64,000 bases of DNA from positions 1,736,001 to 1,800,000 of the forward strand of contig NC_071615.1 in the NCBI RefSeq assembly GCF_014839835.1. Direction: 5' to 3'. Position numbers and translations under genes: made by a program. Shown here piece after piece: positions 33,266-54,200 of this stretch. How positions within the stretch are numbered: position 1 is the stretch's first letter; every line of letters starts with the position of its first letter. The notes beneath the pieces were generated by a model. The model saw nothing but the letters and a program-made list of their open reading frames with translations. It searched no databases and was not told where the DNA came from. Origin of the DNA: Dryobates pubescens (Eukaryota; Chordata; Aves; Piciformes; Picidae).

Positions 33266-36109
33266 TCATTTGTCCTTCAGCAGGAGCTCTGGCTCAGATA
33301 TGGCTCTGTAGAGCATGAAACCCATCTCATCGATTTCCTCTTCCAGCAGCTCACAGAGAAGGTTGATTTTGGGGTTGAAATAGGAAGGCAGGACCCCTTT
33401 CTCCAGGTAGCCCACCAGCTCCTCCAGCACCTGCTGGAACCTGTCAGCCAGGCTCTCTTCTGCCCAGTCCGAGGTGGTGGCACTGAGGTGAAGCACGGCG
33501 TGGGTCAAGGGGCTGCCGCTGAGCTTGTGCAGGGCGGGGTGGGTCCTGCAGACGCCGTTCAGGACGCGGAGGCAGAGCTGCCGCGCCCCGGAGTCCCCAG
33601 CATCCAGCTCCCTCACCTTCCAGGCCTCTGCCCTGGCAAAGCTCTCCAGCCAGAGGTTTTCCACCAGTCCTTCGGGAGGAGCAGAGAGCAGAACCTTGCC
33701 CTCCATTTCCACCGTGGGGAAGAGAGTGATGCTCAGCTCCACCTGGTCGTGTTTGACTTCCAGCTTCAGCTCCCGGGAGGCCACAACCGGGTGAATGAGG
33801 CTGCCCAGCAGGCTGCCGATGGCTGGCCAGTTGATGGAGGCCACCAGCAGCTTGTGGAGGCTCTCGTTGAGTGCGTTGGAGGAGAGGTACTGGCCCACCA
33901 TGAACCTGTCCCAGGGGCTGGACCCACGAGGGAAATACTCCAGGTCGGTTCTCTTGATCATCCAGTAGCGGGGGTTCCTCACCACGGTGTCCTCTCCTGG
34001 GATGAGGCTCCAGAGCGTGGGGTCAAGGACCACCGGCAGCATGAAGTGGATGTGGTCAGCAGACAGCGCCCCAAGGCCATCGAGCAGGGGCCCACTGAGG
34101 AAGAGGCTGCCAAAGGGCAGCTCTGGGCACTTGCTCCGCAGGAAGTTCTGCAGCTGGGTGCTGATGCTCCTGGCCAGCTGGGGGGTGAGGGATGCTTGCC
34201 CCTTGGACAGGGCCAGCCAGCTGCTGTAGTGGGAGAGGAGCTTCTCCTGCAGTGTGAGGCAGCGTGGAGGGTTGGATTCCACCCGAGGGGTCTCCAGAGG
34301 GGCAGTGCAGACCTTGGGCTCTGTGAGAAAGGGATGGGGCAGAGTAGAGAGAGAAGTCCTGAGCAGATTGTCTGGAACCTGCAACAGCAGTTTCTCCTGG
34401 GGAGAGGCACAAGCTGGGTGTCCAGCCCTCAGCCCACCTCTCTGAAGAGAAGGCTGCCCTTGCCAAGAGGGCCACCACCGAGTCCTCTGACCTTCACAGC
34501 ACTTCTCAGCCAAGGTAAAGCCAGGCTAACCTCAAACCCAACAGCACCCTGGCTCACCCCTCAGCTAGAGCTGGGCTTATCAGGCCAAGCATCAGCAGCC
34601 AGGCAGGGGCCTCACTGCCAGGGTCCCTACCAGCTCCAGCTTGCTCTGATGCCTGCCTGATCACTCGAGTCCTGCAAATCCCAGTCCAGCATCTCAGGAC
34701 CTGCCCTGCTCTCAGCTGGGCTGCTTTCCCACTTGGAAAAACTCCATCTGTGTAGGCAGTGGGACAAGGCAACCTTTGTCTGTGGCAGCTCCAAGCCCAC
34801 CTCTAGGCAGGGCTGACCCAGAAAATGGGCAGAGCAGACACTGCTCCAGAGGAAACAAAGCCCCAGCAGCCTCCACCACGCTGCAGCAGCCCAGACATTA
34901 TTGGAGGTGCTGTTACTGTGGGCATTGCCTAAAAAGGGGCTGCAGCTCCTGAGCCTCCCAGGAGGGAGGGCACAACCGAGTCAGCTTTCTGGATACCGAG
35001 CTAAAAATAACCTGGAGCTCCCAGAGTGGCAGGAGCAGCGGCACAGCCGGCCTGGAGCACATCAAGGTGATCCTCCTGACCATGGTGAGAGCTGGCACAG
35101 ACACTGTGAGCCTCACCTGGCACTGGGGGCCGAGCTGGAGAGAGCAGAGGCGCACTGAGGTCTTCCCTTCTCTGCTTCTTGGGAGGTTTTGGTGTCGCCT
35201 TGATCAAGGCCAAGTCCTGCCAGCTCTCCTCCAGGGTCTTCTGCTCAGCCTTGGGGTCACCATCATCTCGAGGGCTGGTGGCTCGGTCAATCAGCTGGAA
35301 GGATGGAAAACCCAACCAGATGAGGAGTCATCTTTGTGCCATTTCCCCCCAGTCACACTCTGAATCCGTGGGGACAGCAGCCCCTCTGCTGCACACAGCC
35401 CCACGCAGGGCTTCTGCTAGCAAAAATACACAGTGCTGGAGGGCACAGAGGTGCACATTCCCTCCCTGCAGATTGTAAGTGCAAACAGTCAAGTGTCCAC
35501 GTGGGAATTAAGCCCAAGGTGCCTTTCTGGGTGGGATATTGTATCCAAACCACAATCTTAGAATCATTATGGTTGGAAAAGACATCTAAGATCACTGAGT
35601 CCAACCATCAACCCAACACCACCATGACCACTAAACCATGTCCCCAAATGCCATGTCTACAAGTTTTTTAAGTACCTCCAAGCTTGGTGGCTCCACCACA
35701 TCACTGGGCAGGCCTGCTCCAGTGCCTGATTGTACTGTTCTAGGTAACTAGGGTACAGGGTTGTTTGTGTCCCCACAGGCTGAGGGCTGGCAGCTCTATG
35801 CCCATGGTGCCAGCACCAGCACCATTGCTGCCAGACTCAAGGAACGAGCTCCACAACTAGGGAGCAGCCATTGGGGTTGGAGTGTTATCTTCCTCTGCTG
35901 CAGATAGGGACCAAATCATACGTCCTCCACAGGACAGCCCAGCCCGTATTCCAAGCCCTTACCCTCTTGACGACCAGCGTGGCGATGGCCAGCACAGCCG
36001 CGCCGCTGACGCCCAGCACCAGCCTGGCGTTGGCCAACAGCAGGTCGAGGACACTGCCCAGCCCACTGTCATCCTGCCGCTTGCCCCGCTGACGTGTGAA
36101 CTCGGCCAT
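33266..36109 (-). CDS. MIEF2: Mitochondrial dynamics protein MiD49
   Basis: Outer-membrane receptor that recruits the fission GTPase DRP1. Coding exons: 36109-35963, 35294-35117, 34320-33266; 459 residues against 454 in human. The N-terminus reads MAEFTRQRGKRQDDSGLGS, followed by one membrane segment at about residues 23-46 (LLLANARLVLGVSGAAVLAI), then LIDRATSPRDD and a proline-rich linker. The large third exon codes for the cytosolic Mab21-like, nucleotidyltransferase-fold domain: LRSKCPELPFGSLFLSGPL, RGSSPWDRFMVGQYLSS, INWPAIGSLLGSLIHPV. The start codon lies a few bases inside its exon; a noncoding exon probably ends at 36575 upstream. It diverges from FLII. MIEF1 is the close paralogue, but the MAEF start and gene order favour MIEF2. 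Confidence 0.96.
35558..35735 (-). mobile_element. CR1 fragment, minus, in MIEF2 intron 1
   Basis: Antisense CR1 3' portion: 'agaatcattatggttggaaa', 'actgagtccaaccatcaacc', then 'ggcaggcctgctccagtgcc'. Confidence 0.88.
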
Positions 36110-36574
36110 GGTCCCCCTGCAGAGACAGGGAGAGAGCAGCAGCAAAGGTGTCACCCTGGATGGGGGGTCTCCAGGGGACGCCGAGCCCGTAGAACGGGGT
36201 TCTTTTTTGAAGGGGAACGGGGTGTTCTGTGGAACTCATCCCCCGGCTCCCCTCCACCGCCGGGGCAAAGGCTCCTGGGTGCAGCGCAGGAGCAAGGGTC
36301 ACACAGGAAAAGGGTGACCCAGGAGAAAAGAAGGCTCACCCGCTCCGCGCCTATTCCGGGGGGAAGCGGCGGTTCTGGGGTGCGGTGTGGGGGTAACCAG
36401 CTCCACGGCCTGCGCTCCCCGGGAGGGGAGGGGGACAGAGCCCCCAGGGCGGCCCAGGGTAGGTGGCCCAGAACCGCGGGTACTGCCCGGGGCCGCCTCC
36501 GAGCCCCGACCTGCCCGAGTGCAGGACCGGACCGGACACCCCGGGACCGGACCCCTATCCCTGCCCGCACTCAC

Positions 36575-36829
36575 CCCTGGCGCTGCCAGCGGCCCGCGCG
36601 TGCCGGCGCGCTACGCACCCCCCCTTCCACTAACGCTAGCCAATAGGAGCCCGGCTTGCTGCGGCCCCGCCCAGTCGCGCACCGACGCCAATCCCGGCAC
36701 CGCCCTTTCCACGCGTGACGTTGCCGCCGGAGGCGTGGCTTGGAGGGGCGAAGGGGCGTGGCCAGACCGGGCGGGGCTCCGCCGGGTCCCTCTGCCCGGT
36801 CTCTCCGCCCTTCCGCCGCCTGCGCCGCC
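36575..36829. promoter_or_regulatory. Bidirectional promoter of MIEF2 and FLII
   Basis: A 255-bp CpG-rich gap between a likely MIEF2 noncoding exon (minus donor at 36575/36574) and the FLII start codon. It has CCAAT boxes at 36640-36644 and 36688-36692, a CRE-like TGACGT at 36716-36721, and GC/KLF boxes near 36663-36672, 36754-36763 and 36769-36777. There is no TATA box. A compact shared promoter is likely. Confidence 0.75.
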
Positions 36830-46123
<9,294 letters not shown>

Positions 46124-46592
46124 GCTGGGGACCCCCAGGGGACCCCCAGAACGTCAGCCGCAGCCTCACCACGGCTGGACCCCCCCCAGCCGCCTGCACT
46201 GCCGCACACGCCTGCTCCCAGCCAAGTGCCCCGAGGAGCTGCTTCTCCCCAAGCTGGGAGCACTGGGGCTGCCCCTCAGGCCCCCCCTTCTCCCACCACG
46301 GGGCCCAGCTCTGCCCCTTCCCTTCCTGGGGGGTCACAGGGGGTAGTGTGGGCCCCTGTTACACCCAGCTTGGGGATGCTGCTGCCCCAAAGCAGCGCTG
46401 AGCTGCCCCTGCAAGCGGTGGGCAGGATTGTTTCCCAGTTTGGGATGCTTTGCTGAAGAGCACTGGGGGGGAAGCAAGGCAGGGGGGGGTTAGGGGCCTT
46501 ACAGCCAGCCCTGCTGTCCTGGGCAGGGGATGGACCCCCAGTGGGGGCCAGCCCCACGGTATCATATCAATAAAGGCTGCACTTGTCACTCT
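46124..46592 (+). other. FLII: FLII 3' UTR
   Basis: A 450-base GC-rich UTR from the FLII stop to the AATAAA at 46569-46574. Confidence 0.8.
46569..46574 (+). terminator. FLII: FLII poly(A) signal AATAAA
   Basis: Canonical hexamer in 'tatcaataaaggctgc'. It lies only about 190 bases from the oppositely directed LLGL1 signal. Confidence 0.85.
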
Positions 46593-46615
46593 GAGGCTGT
46601 GCCAGGCTCTGACTG

Positions 46616-46626
46616 CGGCCATCTTG
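46616..46626 (+). promoter_or_regulatory. YY1-like motif between convergent genes
   Basis: GCGGCCATCTTG resembles the YY1 consensus. It lies in the gap between the two poly(A) signals. This may be chance. Confidence 0.25.
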
Positions 46627-46759
46627 CTCCTAAGTTGTGTTCCCACACCCCCTGACCCCGCAGCTTCCAGGGCAAGGGTGGCCTTGGCACCCCCCCAGCC
46701 TCAGCTCCACCGCCCGGGCTCCCCAGACACCCACAGCCTGGGCAGCTGATATTAAATGC

Positions 46760-46765
46760 TTTATT
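46760..46765 (-). terminator. LLGL1: LLGL1 poly(A) signal AATAAA (minus)
   Basis: Plus-strand TTTATT in 'aatgctttattttccat', about 1.44 kb beyond the LLGL1 stop. Confidence 0.8.
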
Positions 46766-47773
46766 TTCCATATTAAAAACCAGTATTTTTAATAACTAAA
46801 CAATGCTAAAGTCATCTTACCAAAAAAAAAAAAAAAAAAAAAAAAGGATGAAGTGTGGAGTGGGGGAGGGGAGAGGTTGTTCTACCAGGGACACTACAGC
46901 CCCAGCCTCGGCAGGCGGCGATGGGGCCTGCCCACCCCCCCCACAGCCACACATGTACCGCAAAAGAGCCCGGGGTGAGGGGTCCAAAATGGCCCCAGAG
47001 CCCCAAAAGGAGAGGGGCAGGTGCCAGGCTGAGCCCTGGAGCCACGCAGAAGGGGACAGAGCCAGCGTCACCACAGTCCCCTGCGAGGATGAGGCTGGGC
47101 TGGGGAGCCCGGGGGGGGGGAATTTGGCACAGTGAGATCCCCAGGGTGGGGCAGGAGGGGCCTGGGGCAGCCCTGTCTGCTCCCTCCCCACAGCACCAGC
47201 ATGGACCAGGGGGCAGGAGCTGGTGTCCCACACCATCAGCAGCGTGATCCCAACCCAAACACACCCATGGCAGGAATTAAGTGTCAGAAAGGAGCAGCAG
47301 GCACCAAGCCCAACCTGGAGAATAGCCCTTGGAGAAGTCACTAAGAGAAAAAGGCCACCTGTGACCCCTCCCCCTATCCCTCAAGCCCTCCAGTGCCCAC
47401 TTGGGAGCCAGGGGCGTCCATGCTGGGCTCCCCTGGGAAGGGGACAGTCCCTGTGTGGCAGCCAGAGTCTCCTGGCAGGCTGGGGAGGGGGCTGTAAACT
47501 GCAGGGGCCGGGAATGTAAACACAGACCAAGGGACAAGGAGGGGGTTGTTCCCGGGGGTCCCGGCCCCCCACCTCCCCAAGGGACCAAAACCAGGGTGGG
47601 GACAAGGAGGGTCCACAAGCCCCCTCCCTCCCCATGGAGCTGGGGAGCAGCAGCATCCCCCGGGCAGGGCGCTCTGGGGACAGTGACACTTGAGCGTGTA
47701 TAAAAAAGGACAATTATCTTCCCCGGGAAGAGTTTGTGCATCGTGGCCCCCCCGGCGCGGGGCCGGCGCGGGG

Positions 47774-47821
47774 GTGCCGGGGCCGGGGCGTGCCGGGGCC
47801 GGGGCGTGCCGGGGCCGGGGC
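47774..47821 (+). repeat. 16-bp GC-only tandem repeat x3 in LLGL1 3' UTR
   Basis: Three perfect copies of gtgccggggccggggc, extended to the left by related GC-rich sequence from 47752. The plus strand has regularly spaced G4 runs. Confidence 0.92.
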
Positions 47822-48133
47822 GCGGATGTTAGCGGAGAGGCAAATCTACGTTAGGCAGGGAGGGGCGCGGGGGGTCCAGTCGAGTCGCGCGTCCCGGGAA
47901 TCCGAGCACTGAGATGGGCCAAGGAGGCTGCCGATGCCTGGGGGCGACACAGCACCCTGAGAAGGGGACCCGGGGGGCGCCCCAGGACACGCTGTTCCCA
48001 CCCCCATCCTCCTGGCGAGGGAGGTGACCCCACCCGGGGGATGCTGGCTTGCACTGGGGTCCCAGCTCCAAAGCCCAAGGCAAAAGCCAAGGTCTGCAGC
48101 TGGAGCCATATCCCTGCCGTGAAGTGGGGGCAC

Positions 48134-48196
48134 TTGTCCTGCCCACCCTGGGGACCACCTCGCTTGTCCTCCTGCCCACCCTGGGGACCACCTCGC
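48134..48196. repeat. 33-bp direct duplication just after the LLGL1 stop
   Basis: The string 'gcccaccctggggaccacct' occurs at 48141 and 48174. The second copy ends six bases from the LLGL1 stop codon (48202-48204), in the 3' UTR. Confidence 0.88.
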
Positions 48197-48201
48197 TCAC
48201 C

Positions 48202-51200
48202 TCACTTGATGAGGATCCCTGCGGGCCGAGCCTCATCCTCACTGGTGTTCCTCAGGTTCCTCTCCGCTTCCTCTGAGGACCTGGGGCGGAGCAGGGTGAG
48301 AGGCAGCCTGTGGCACCGGCGCTGGTGACAGCGCTGGCAGTGGCCACGGGCACTGCTTACACCACTCCCCTCTCTACTCACGCCAAAAAATCCTTCACTT
48401 CCTCCACAGTGATGTCCCCGGTGGTGTCCAGCGGGTTCTCCAGGCTGCTGTTGGGAGAGTCGACAGGGCCAGGCGAGAAGGCAGCCAGGTGCTCCTCCGG
48501 GGACCCTGGGGAGTCACAAGCACAGGAGAGCTGGGGAGCAGCCATGGCTTGGGTCCAGCCCTGGAGCAGGGCCTACAGGGCCACAGTGCACATCATAGGA
48601 TCCCAGGATGTTAGGGGGTGGAAGGGACCTCCAGGGACCATCGAGTCCAACCCCCCTGCCAGAGCAGGACCACAGAATCCAGCACAGGTCACACAGGAAC
48701 ACATCCAGGTGGGTCTGGAGTCTCCAGAGAAGAAGACCACAACCTCTCTGGGCAGCCTGCTCCAGGGCTCTGGGACCCTCACAGTGAAGAAGTTCCTCCT
48801 CATGTTGAGGTGGAACCTCCTGTGCTGGAGTTTATGTCCACTGCCCCTTGTCCTATCAATGGGTGCAACAAAGAGCCTGTCCCCTCTCTCTTCACCCCCA
48901 GCCCTCAGGTATTGATAGACATTGATCAGATGCCCTCTCAGTCTTCTCCAGACTAAACAGCCCCAGGGCTCTCAGCCTCTCCTCCCAGGGCAGTGCTCCA
49001 GTCCCTTCAGCATCGTTGTAGCCCTCCCTCGGACTCTCTCCAGCACATCCTTGTTCCTCTTGAACTGGGGAGCCCAAAACTGGACACCTACATATTCCAG
49101 GCTGTGGAATACATGGTGGGGCCGGGGTGGGCACTCACGGTCACTGTCGCTGGGGGAGCAGCGGTCCTCGGGGCTGCGCGGGACGTGGGTACCGTTCGCC
49201 TGCGGCAGCTTCGGTGTCACCGTGGAGCTGCTGCAGCAAGGAGACGCAGGGAGAAGTTGTATTGCCAGAGCTGGTGCCACAGGGTGCTGGTGCAGGGGTG
49301 GTGGCACAGCAAAGCCCCCACACCACGTCCCACCTGAAGCAGGTGTCCTGCAGCCGGGTGACATCCAGCCGGCACAGCGGCTCCGTCACGTTCCTGGCGC
49401 TCAGCGAGAAGCGCTCGAACTCGGATGGGGAGATTAGGTAGAAACCTAGAGAGGGAGGACAACAAAGAGCCTCAGAGACACACCGCGGGGCTGCAGCCAT
49501 GTCCCATCTACAAGGGACATCAGCCACAGCACAGGGCTGCTGCCCTCACCCTGGCCGTGCTTGGTGAAGACGCAGGAGGCAATGCCACTGATGTCCTCCT
49601 TGCGGATGCAGCCATAGTGGACCTGTGGCCGCAGGCCAGGCACGGTGAAGATGTGGATGTCACCCAGGTTGGTGAGACAGGCCAGGCAGTTCTCCAGCCT
49701 CTCCTCAGAGCTGGCGCTGGCCAAGCTCACCAGGGCCACCTTCCGCACCCGGCAGCCCTCGTGCGCCGTCAGCTTGAACTTGGTCTTGGCGCTCACTTTG
49801 GGCAGCGTGAAGACCTGAGGGGGTAAGAGGAGCCAGATGGGCTTGTGGGGCTCTGGGGGACATCTGAGCAGAGCCTGTGGAGCTCTGGGGGACATCCAAG
49901 CAGGCTCCTGCCACAGAAGCCCTTCCTCTTGGAGCCACCCTGTGGGTACAGCACAGGCATTTCCCAGGACCTCCCTGGTCACCTCCAACCCCATCCCTGC
50001 GCACAAAGCGATGAAGATGCCCAGAGAGAACGTGGGACATGTCGTGGGACATGCTTTAGGTGAGCCTGCTTTAGCAAGGGGCTCGGACCAAACAACCCCC
50101 AGAGGCCTCTTCCAACGCCCACCATCCTGGGGGTGGTGGGCACCACTCCCACTGCAGCAGGACCATGAGCCCCCCCCTCACCTTGAACTGCTCCTCAGAG
50201 GAGATGAGCATGGAGTGGCTGCCCTGCATGTCGGGGGCCTTGGCCAGGTCCCGCGAGACCTCGTAGGGCTCGGGCAGGGGGTTCCCCCGGCCGTCCAGCA
50301 CGGCGATGGCCACCACCGGCGCCCGGTGCATCAGCTGGATCTCCTTGCCCAGCACGGCCTCCACCGCCCGCTCCGAAAACTTCTCCTGCGAGGGCACCTC
50401 CAGCGCGTAGGCGAACACCGAGCCGGAGTTGGTCCCCGCCCACATGGTCGGGCCGTGGTGGGCAGCTGCAGGGATGGCAGCAGTGTCAGAGCCCCCTCCC
50501 CACGGCGTGGCAGCAGCCAGGGCCCAGCCTGGGAGCTTTGCCCAGCCCGGGGGCGGTCTCACCGTCTCGCAGGAAGGTGTCAGCGAAGTAGAGGCACCGC
50601 ACCACCCCCGAGAGCGAGTCGTCGGCCGAGCGGGGCTCGATGCGCCGCTGCACAGGAGTCATCTCCACCTCGGGGGGCCCTGCCTGCTCCGCCAGCTGCG
50701 CGTTGGCCTCCTGCACCTGGGGAGGGGCACGCAGGGGTCAGCCCCTGCCTGACGGGCATGAGGAGCCCCCTGCCTGACGGGCATGAGGAGCCCCCTGCCT
50801 GACGGGCATGAGGAGCCCCCTGCCTGGTGGGCATGAGGAGCCCCCTGCCTGACGGGCATGAGGAGCCCCCTGCCTGACGGGCATGAGGAGCCCCCTGCCT
50901 GACGGGCATGAGGAGCCCCCTGCCTGGTGGGCATGAGGAGCCCCCTGCCTGACGGGCATGAGGAGCCCCCTGCCTGACGGGCATGAGGAGCCCCCTGCCT
51001 GGTGGGCATGAGGAGCCCCCTGCCTGGTGGGCATGAGGAGCCCCCTGCCTGGCGGGCATGAGGAGCCACCACACTCTGGAGATTGGGAAAATATTTCCCC
51101 CAGCATGAGTGGTCAGGCATTGGAATGTGCTGCCCTGGATGTGTTTAAAGGTGGTTTGGATGTGCTGCTTGGGGATATGGTTTAGGGGTAAACCTTGCAG

Positions 51201-54200
51201 AGTAGGGTTCTGGGTTGGACTTGGTGATCCTGAGGGTCTTTCCCAACCTGAATGTTTCTGTGATTCTGTGATGGTGGTCCCCTGCTCCTTGCCCACCTTG
51301 CTGGAGGGGCTGCTGGTGTTGAGCCTCTTCTTGCCTGACACCCGGCTCTTGCGGATGCGGCGGAAGGACTGCCGCAGGGACTTCTTGAGGGACTTCACGC
51401 GGGACAGAGGCCCCTCCATGGCCAGCGAGTCATTGGGGTGCAGCGTACACCTGTGGGCACCGATGGCACTCAATGCCCAGTCCCCCACCATGTCATTCCT
51501 GGGGGGTCCCTGGCCCTGATCCTCCCCATACCTGGCCAGCACAGGGTTGCGCCGGTAATAGTCGAAGAGCCCAAAGCCGTGGCTGGTGCCGAAGGCCACG
51601 AGGTTCCACTCGGAATGCAGGGTGACAGCGGTGACAGCGGCAGGGGGCACGCACTGCACCAGCACGCTGGGCTGGAAGCCAGGGGGAAAGAGCAGGGGCC
51701 CGTTCCTGGGGGCCAGGCGGTCGTGCCCCTTCCAGGTGAAGCCCTCGCGGTCCTGCAGCAGGTCCACCGTGGCCACGCTGACTGCGTGCTCTGACTTCTC
51801 GTCACTCAGCTCCATCACCAGCACCTGCAGGGGACAAGCAGGGACAGCGGAGGACACAGAATCATTGAACTGTTTTGTTTGGAAGAGAGCTTTTGAGATC
51901 ACAAAGTCCAGAAGTTAACCTATCAGTGCCAGGTCACCATTAAACCAAGTCCCTCAGCACCACGTCCTCACAGCTTTTAAACCCTGCTGGGGATAAGGGC
52001 TCCAGCGCTGCCCTGGGCAGCCTGTTCCAGGCCTTGACAACCCTTTTGGGGAAGAAATTGTTCCTCATGTCCAACCTAAACCTCCTCTGGTGCAACTTGA
52101 GGCTGTTTCCTCTAGCCACCTGGGAGAAGAGACCAGCCCCCACCTGGCTCCAAGCTCCCTTCAAACAGCTGTAGAGTGAGAAGGTCTCCCACGAGCCTCC
52201 TCTTCTCCAGACTAAACAACCCCAGGTCCTTCAGCCACCCTGCTGGGAGATAAACCCTACGGGGAGGAGCCCTTCATGAACACTGTCTGCAGGGGCTGTA
52301 ACTGCTCATGTTGTGTGTCCCCACGTGAGGAGAGCCCAGAGGTGCCCAGTAGCCACCACTGCGCCCCTCTGCCATCCTACCTGCCCCGCCGTGCCAGCCA
52401 CCACCATCTTGGCCGTGTACTTGCAGAGTGCAATCTTCTGCACGCCCAGGCGTGGGTCGTCGCTGTAGGGATCAAAGCAGCCCACCTGTGGGAGGGATTG
52501 AGGGGACCAGGCACCTTCACACAGCTGTGGGACAACCCCCTCCAGAACTCCCCCACACCCCCGCCCCACCAGCTGGCGGGTACCGGCTGCGGCACACGGG
52601 CACCGTGCCCAGGAAACCTCTATCCCCGCGCGCCCCCCGGCTCTCCCCCCGCGCCAGGGCAGGCCCCGTGGGATGGGGCACACGAACAAGCAGCCCTTGT
52701 GTCCCCACAGGACGTCACCCATGGCAGCTGTGCCCCCGGCCGGGGCACACGTTCCCAGGGAGCAGCCGGGACGGCTCCAGCGGCTGCGCCCTCGCTGGCC
52801 TTGCCCCCCGCACCCTGCTGCTGGTGCGGCCAGGGGGGCACCGGGGTCTGCAGCCCTGTCCCCCCCAGCCCTGGGGACTTCACCTTGCGGAAGGGTGGCC
52901 ACTCTTCCTCGCCTGCCTGGTTGAGGCTGTCGTTGTGCTCACAGTCTGTCTGGAAGATGTTGGCTGTGCCCAGCTTGTAGAGGGGCTTCAGGGAGACCCC
53001 CGAGGCATCCCAGAACCGCACTGTGCCGTCCTCGTGCCTGGGGAGGGGGGGGACAGGGAGGCACTCAGTGCGAGGCCCTGACATCTGCCTGGCTAACAAG
53101 AGCTGCCTGTGTGCTGGCAGCCATCGTGCCAGGATGGAGGGGGCACAAAGAGGGTGACAGTGGGTGACAGACTCCTGCCTGGCCTTCAAGTTGAACAAGA
53201 GTGCCTGGACCTCCACACCTTCCCTTCCCTTCCCATCCCATCCCATCCCTCCACCACAGCAAGGGGCTGAGGGGGGCATGCATGTCCTGGCACATTTTGG
53301 GTTTCCCAGGACCCCCTCCCCACTGCCAGGTCACTCACCCTGTTAGGAGAAGCCCCCTCTGCGTAGGCTCCTGAGCCAGGTTCTTCCCTCCATCGATGGG
53401 CCAAGCCTGGAGTGAGAGATGAAGAGATGGAGGGAGGGACTGAACAAGCATCACCCCTCTGCCAGCCCATCCCAGGGGGCCTGCAGACCCTCTCCACTCC
53501 CCGCTCCCCATCACTCACCGCAGAGGACTGCCGGGGGCTCTGCTGCTCGCCAGCACTGACAATCCTCTCCCAGAGCTTGAGGGGCACGTTGGAGACATGG
53601 CAGGAGCAGGTAATGGCAGAGGAGTGGAGCGGTGCCAAGTAGGGGGCAGGGATGGTAGGCCAGCCTGGTGTCTGGAGGTCAATGGCCACCAGCTCTTCCT
53701 CCACCAGCACCACGAGGGCACGAGGATTCTCAAAGCCTGGGGAAGGGGAAGATTGTGGAATCACAGAATCTGTTAGGTTGGAAGAGACCTTTCAGATCAT
53801 CCAGCCCAACCACCAACACAGCACTGCCAGGTCACACTAAACCATGGTCCTCAGCACCACATCTATCATGGCTTTGAAACCCCTCCAGGGATGGGGCCTC
53901 CACCACTGCCCTGGGCAGCCTGGGCCAGGGCTTGAGAGGTCCTCATGTCCAATCTAAACCTCCTCTAGTGCAACTTGAAGCTATTTCCTCCTGGCCATCA
54001 CTTATTACTTGCAAGAAGAGACCAACCCTGACCTGGTTGCAACCTCCTTTCAGGGAGCTGCAGGGAGCCAGAAGGCCTCCCTTGAGCCTCCTTTTCTCCA
54101 TGCTGAACAACCCCAGTTCCCAAGAATTGTTCTCTAGCCCCTTCACTTCCCCAGCTCTGCTGCCCTTCACTGGACCCACTCCAGCAGCTCAGTGCCCTTC

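Larger units (their letters stand above)
46740..48201 (-). other. LLGL1: LLGL1 3' UTR
   Basis: About 1.45 kb from the LLGL1 stop to the minus-strand AATAAA at 46765-46760. It contains a run of about 24 A on the plus strand (46821-46845; U-tract in the mRNA), a GC-rich 16-bp tandem repeat, and a 33-bp duplication right after the stop. No other gene is seen. Confidence 0.8.

Noticed and set aside
46821-46845. A run of about 24 A that could be the tail of a retrocopy.
   Set aside because: It lies inside the LLGL1 3' UTR with no gene copy or target-site duplication beside it; a simple tract is enough.
50580-51902. A 440-residue open frame on the minus strand.
   Set aside because: It joins real LLGL1 exons 14-16 with intron, CR1 and minisatellite sequence; conserved exon ends with GT-AG sites show these parts are spliced out.
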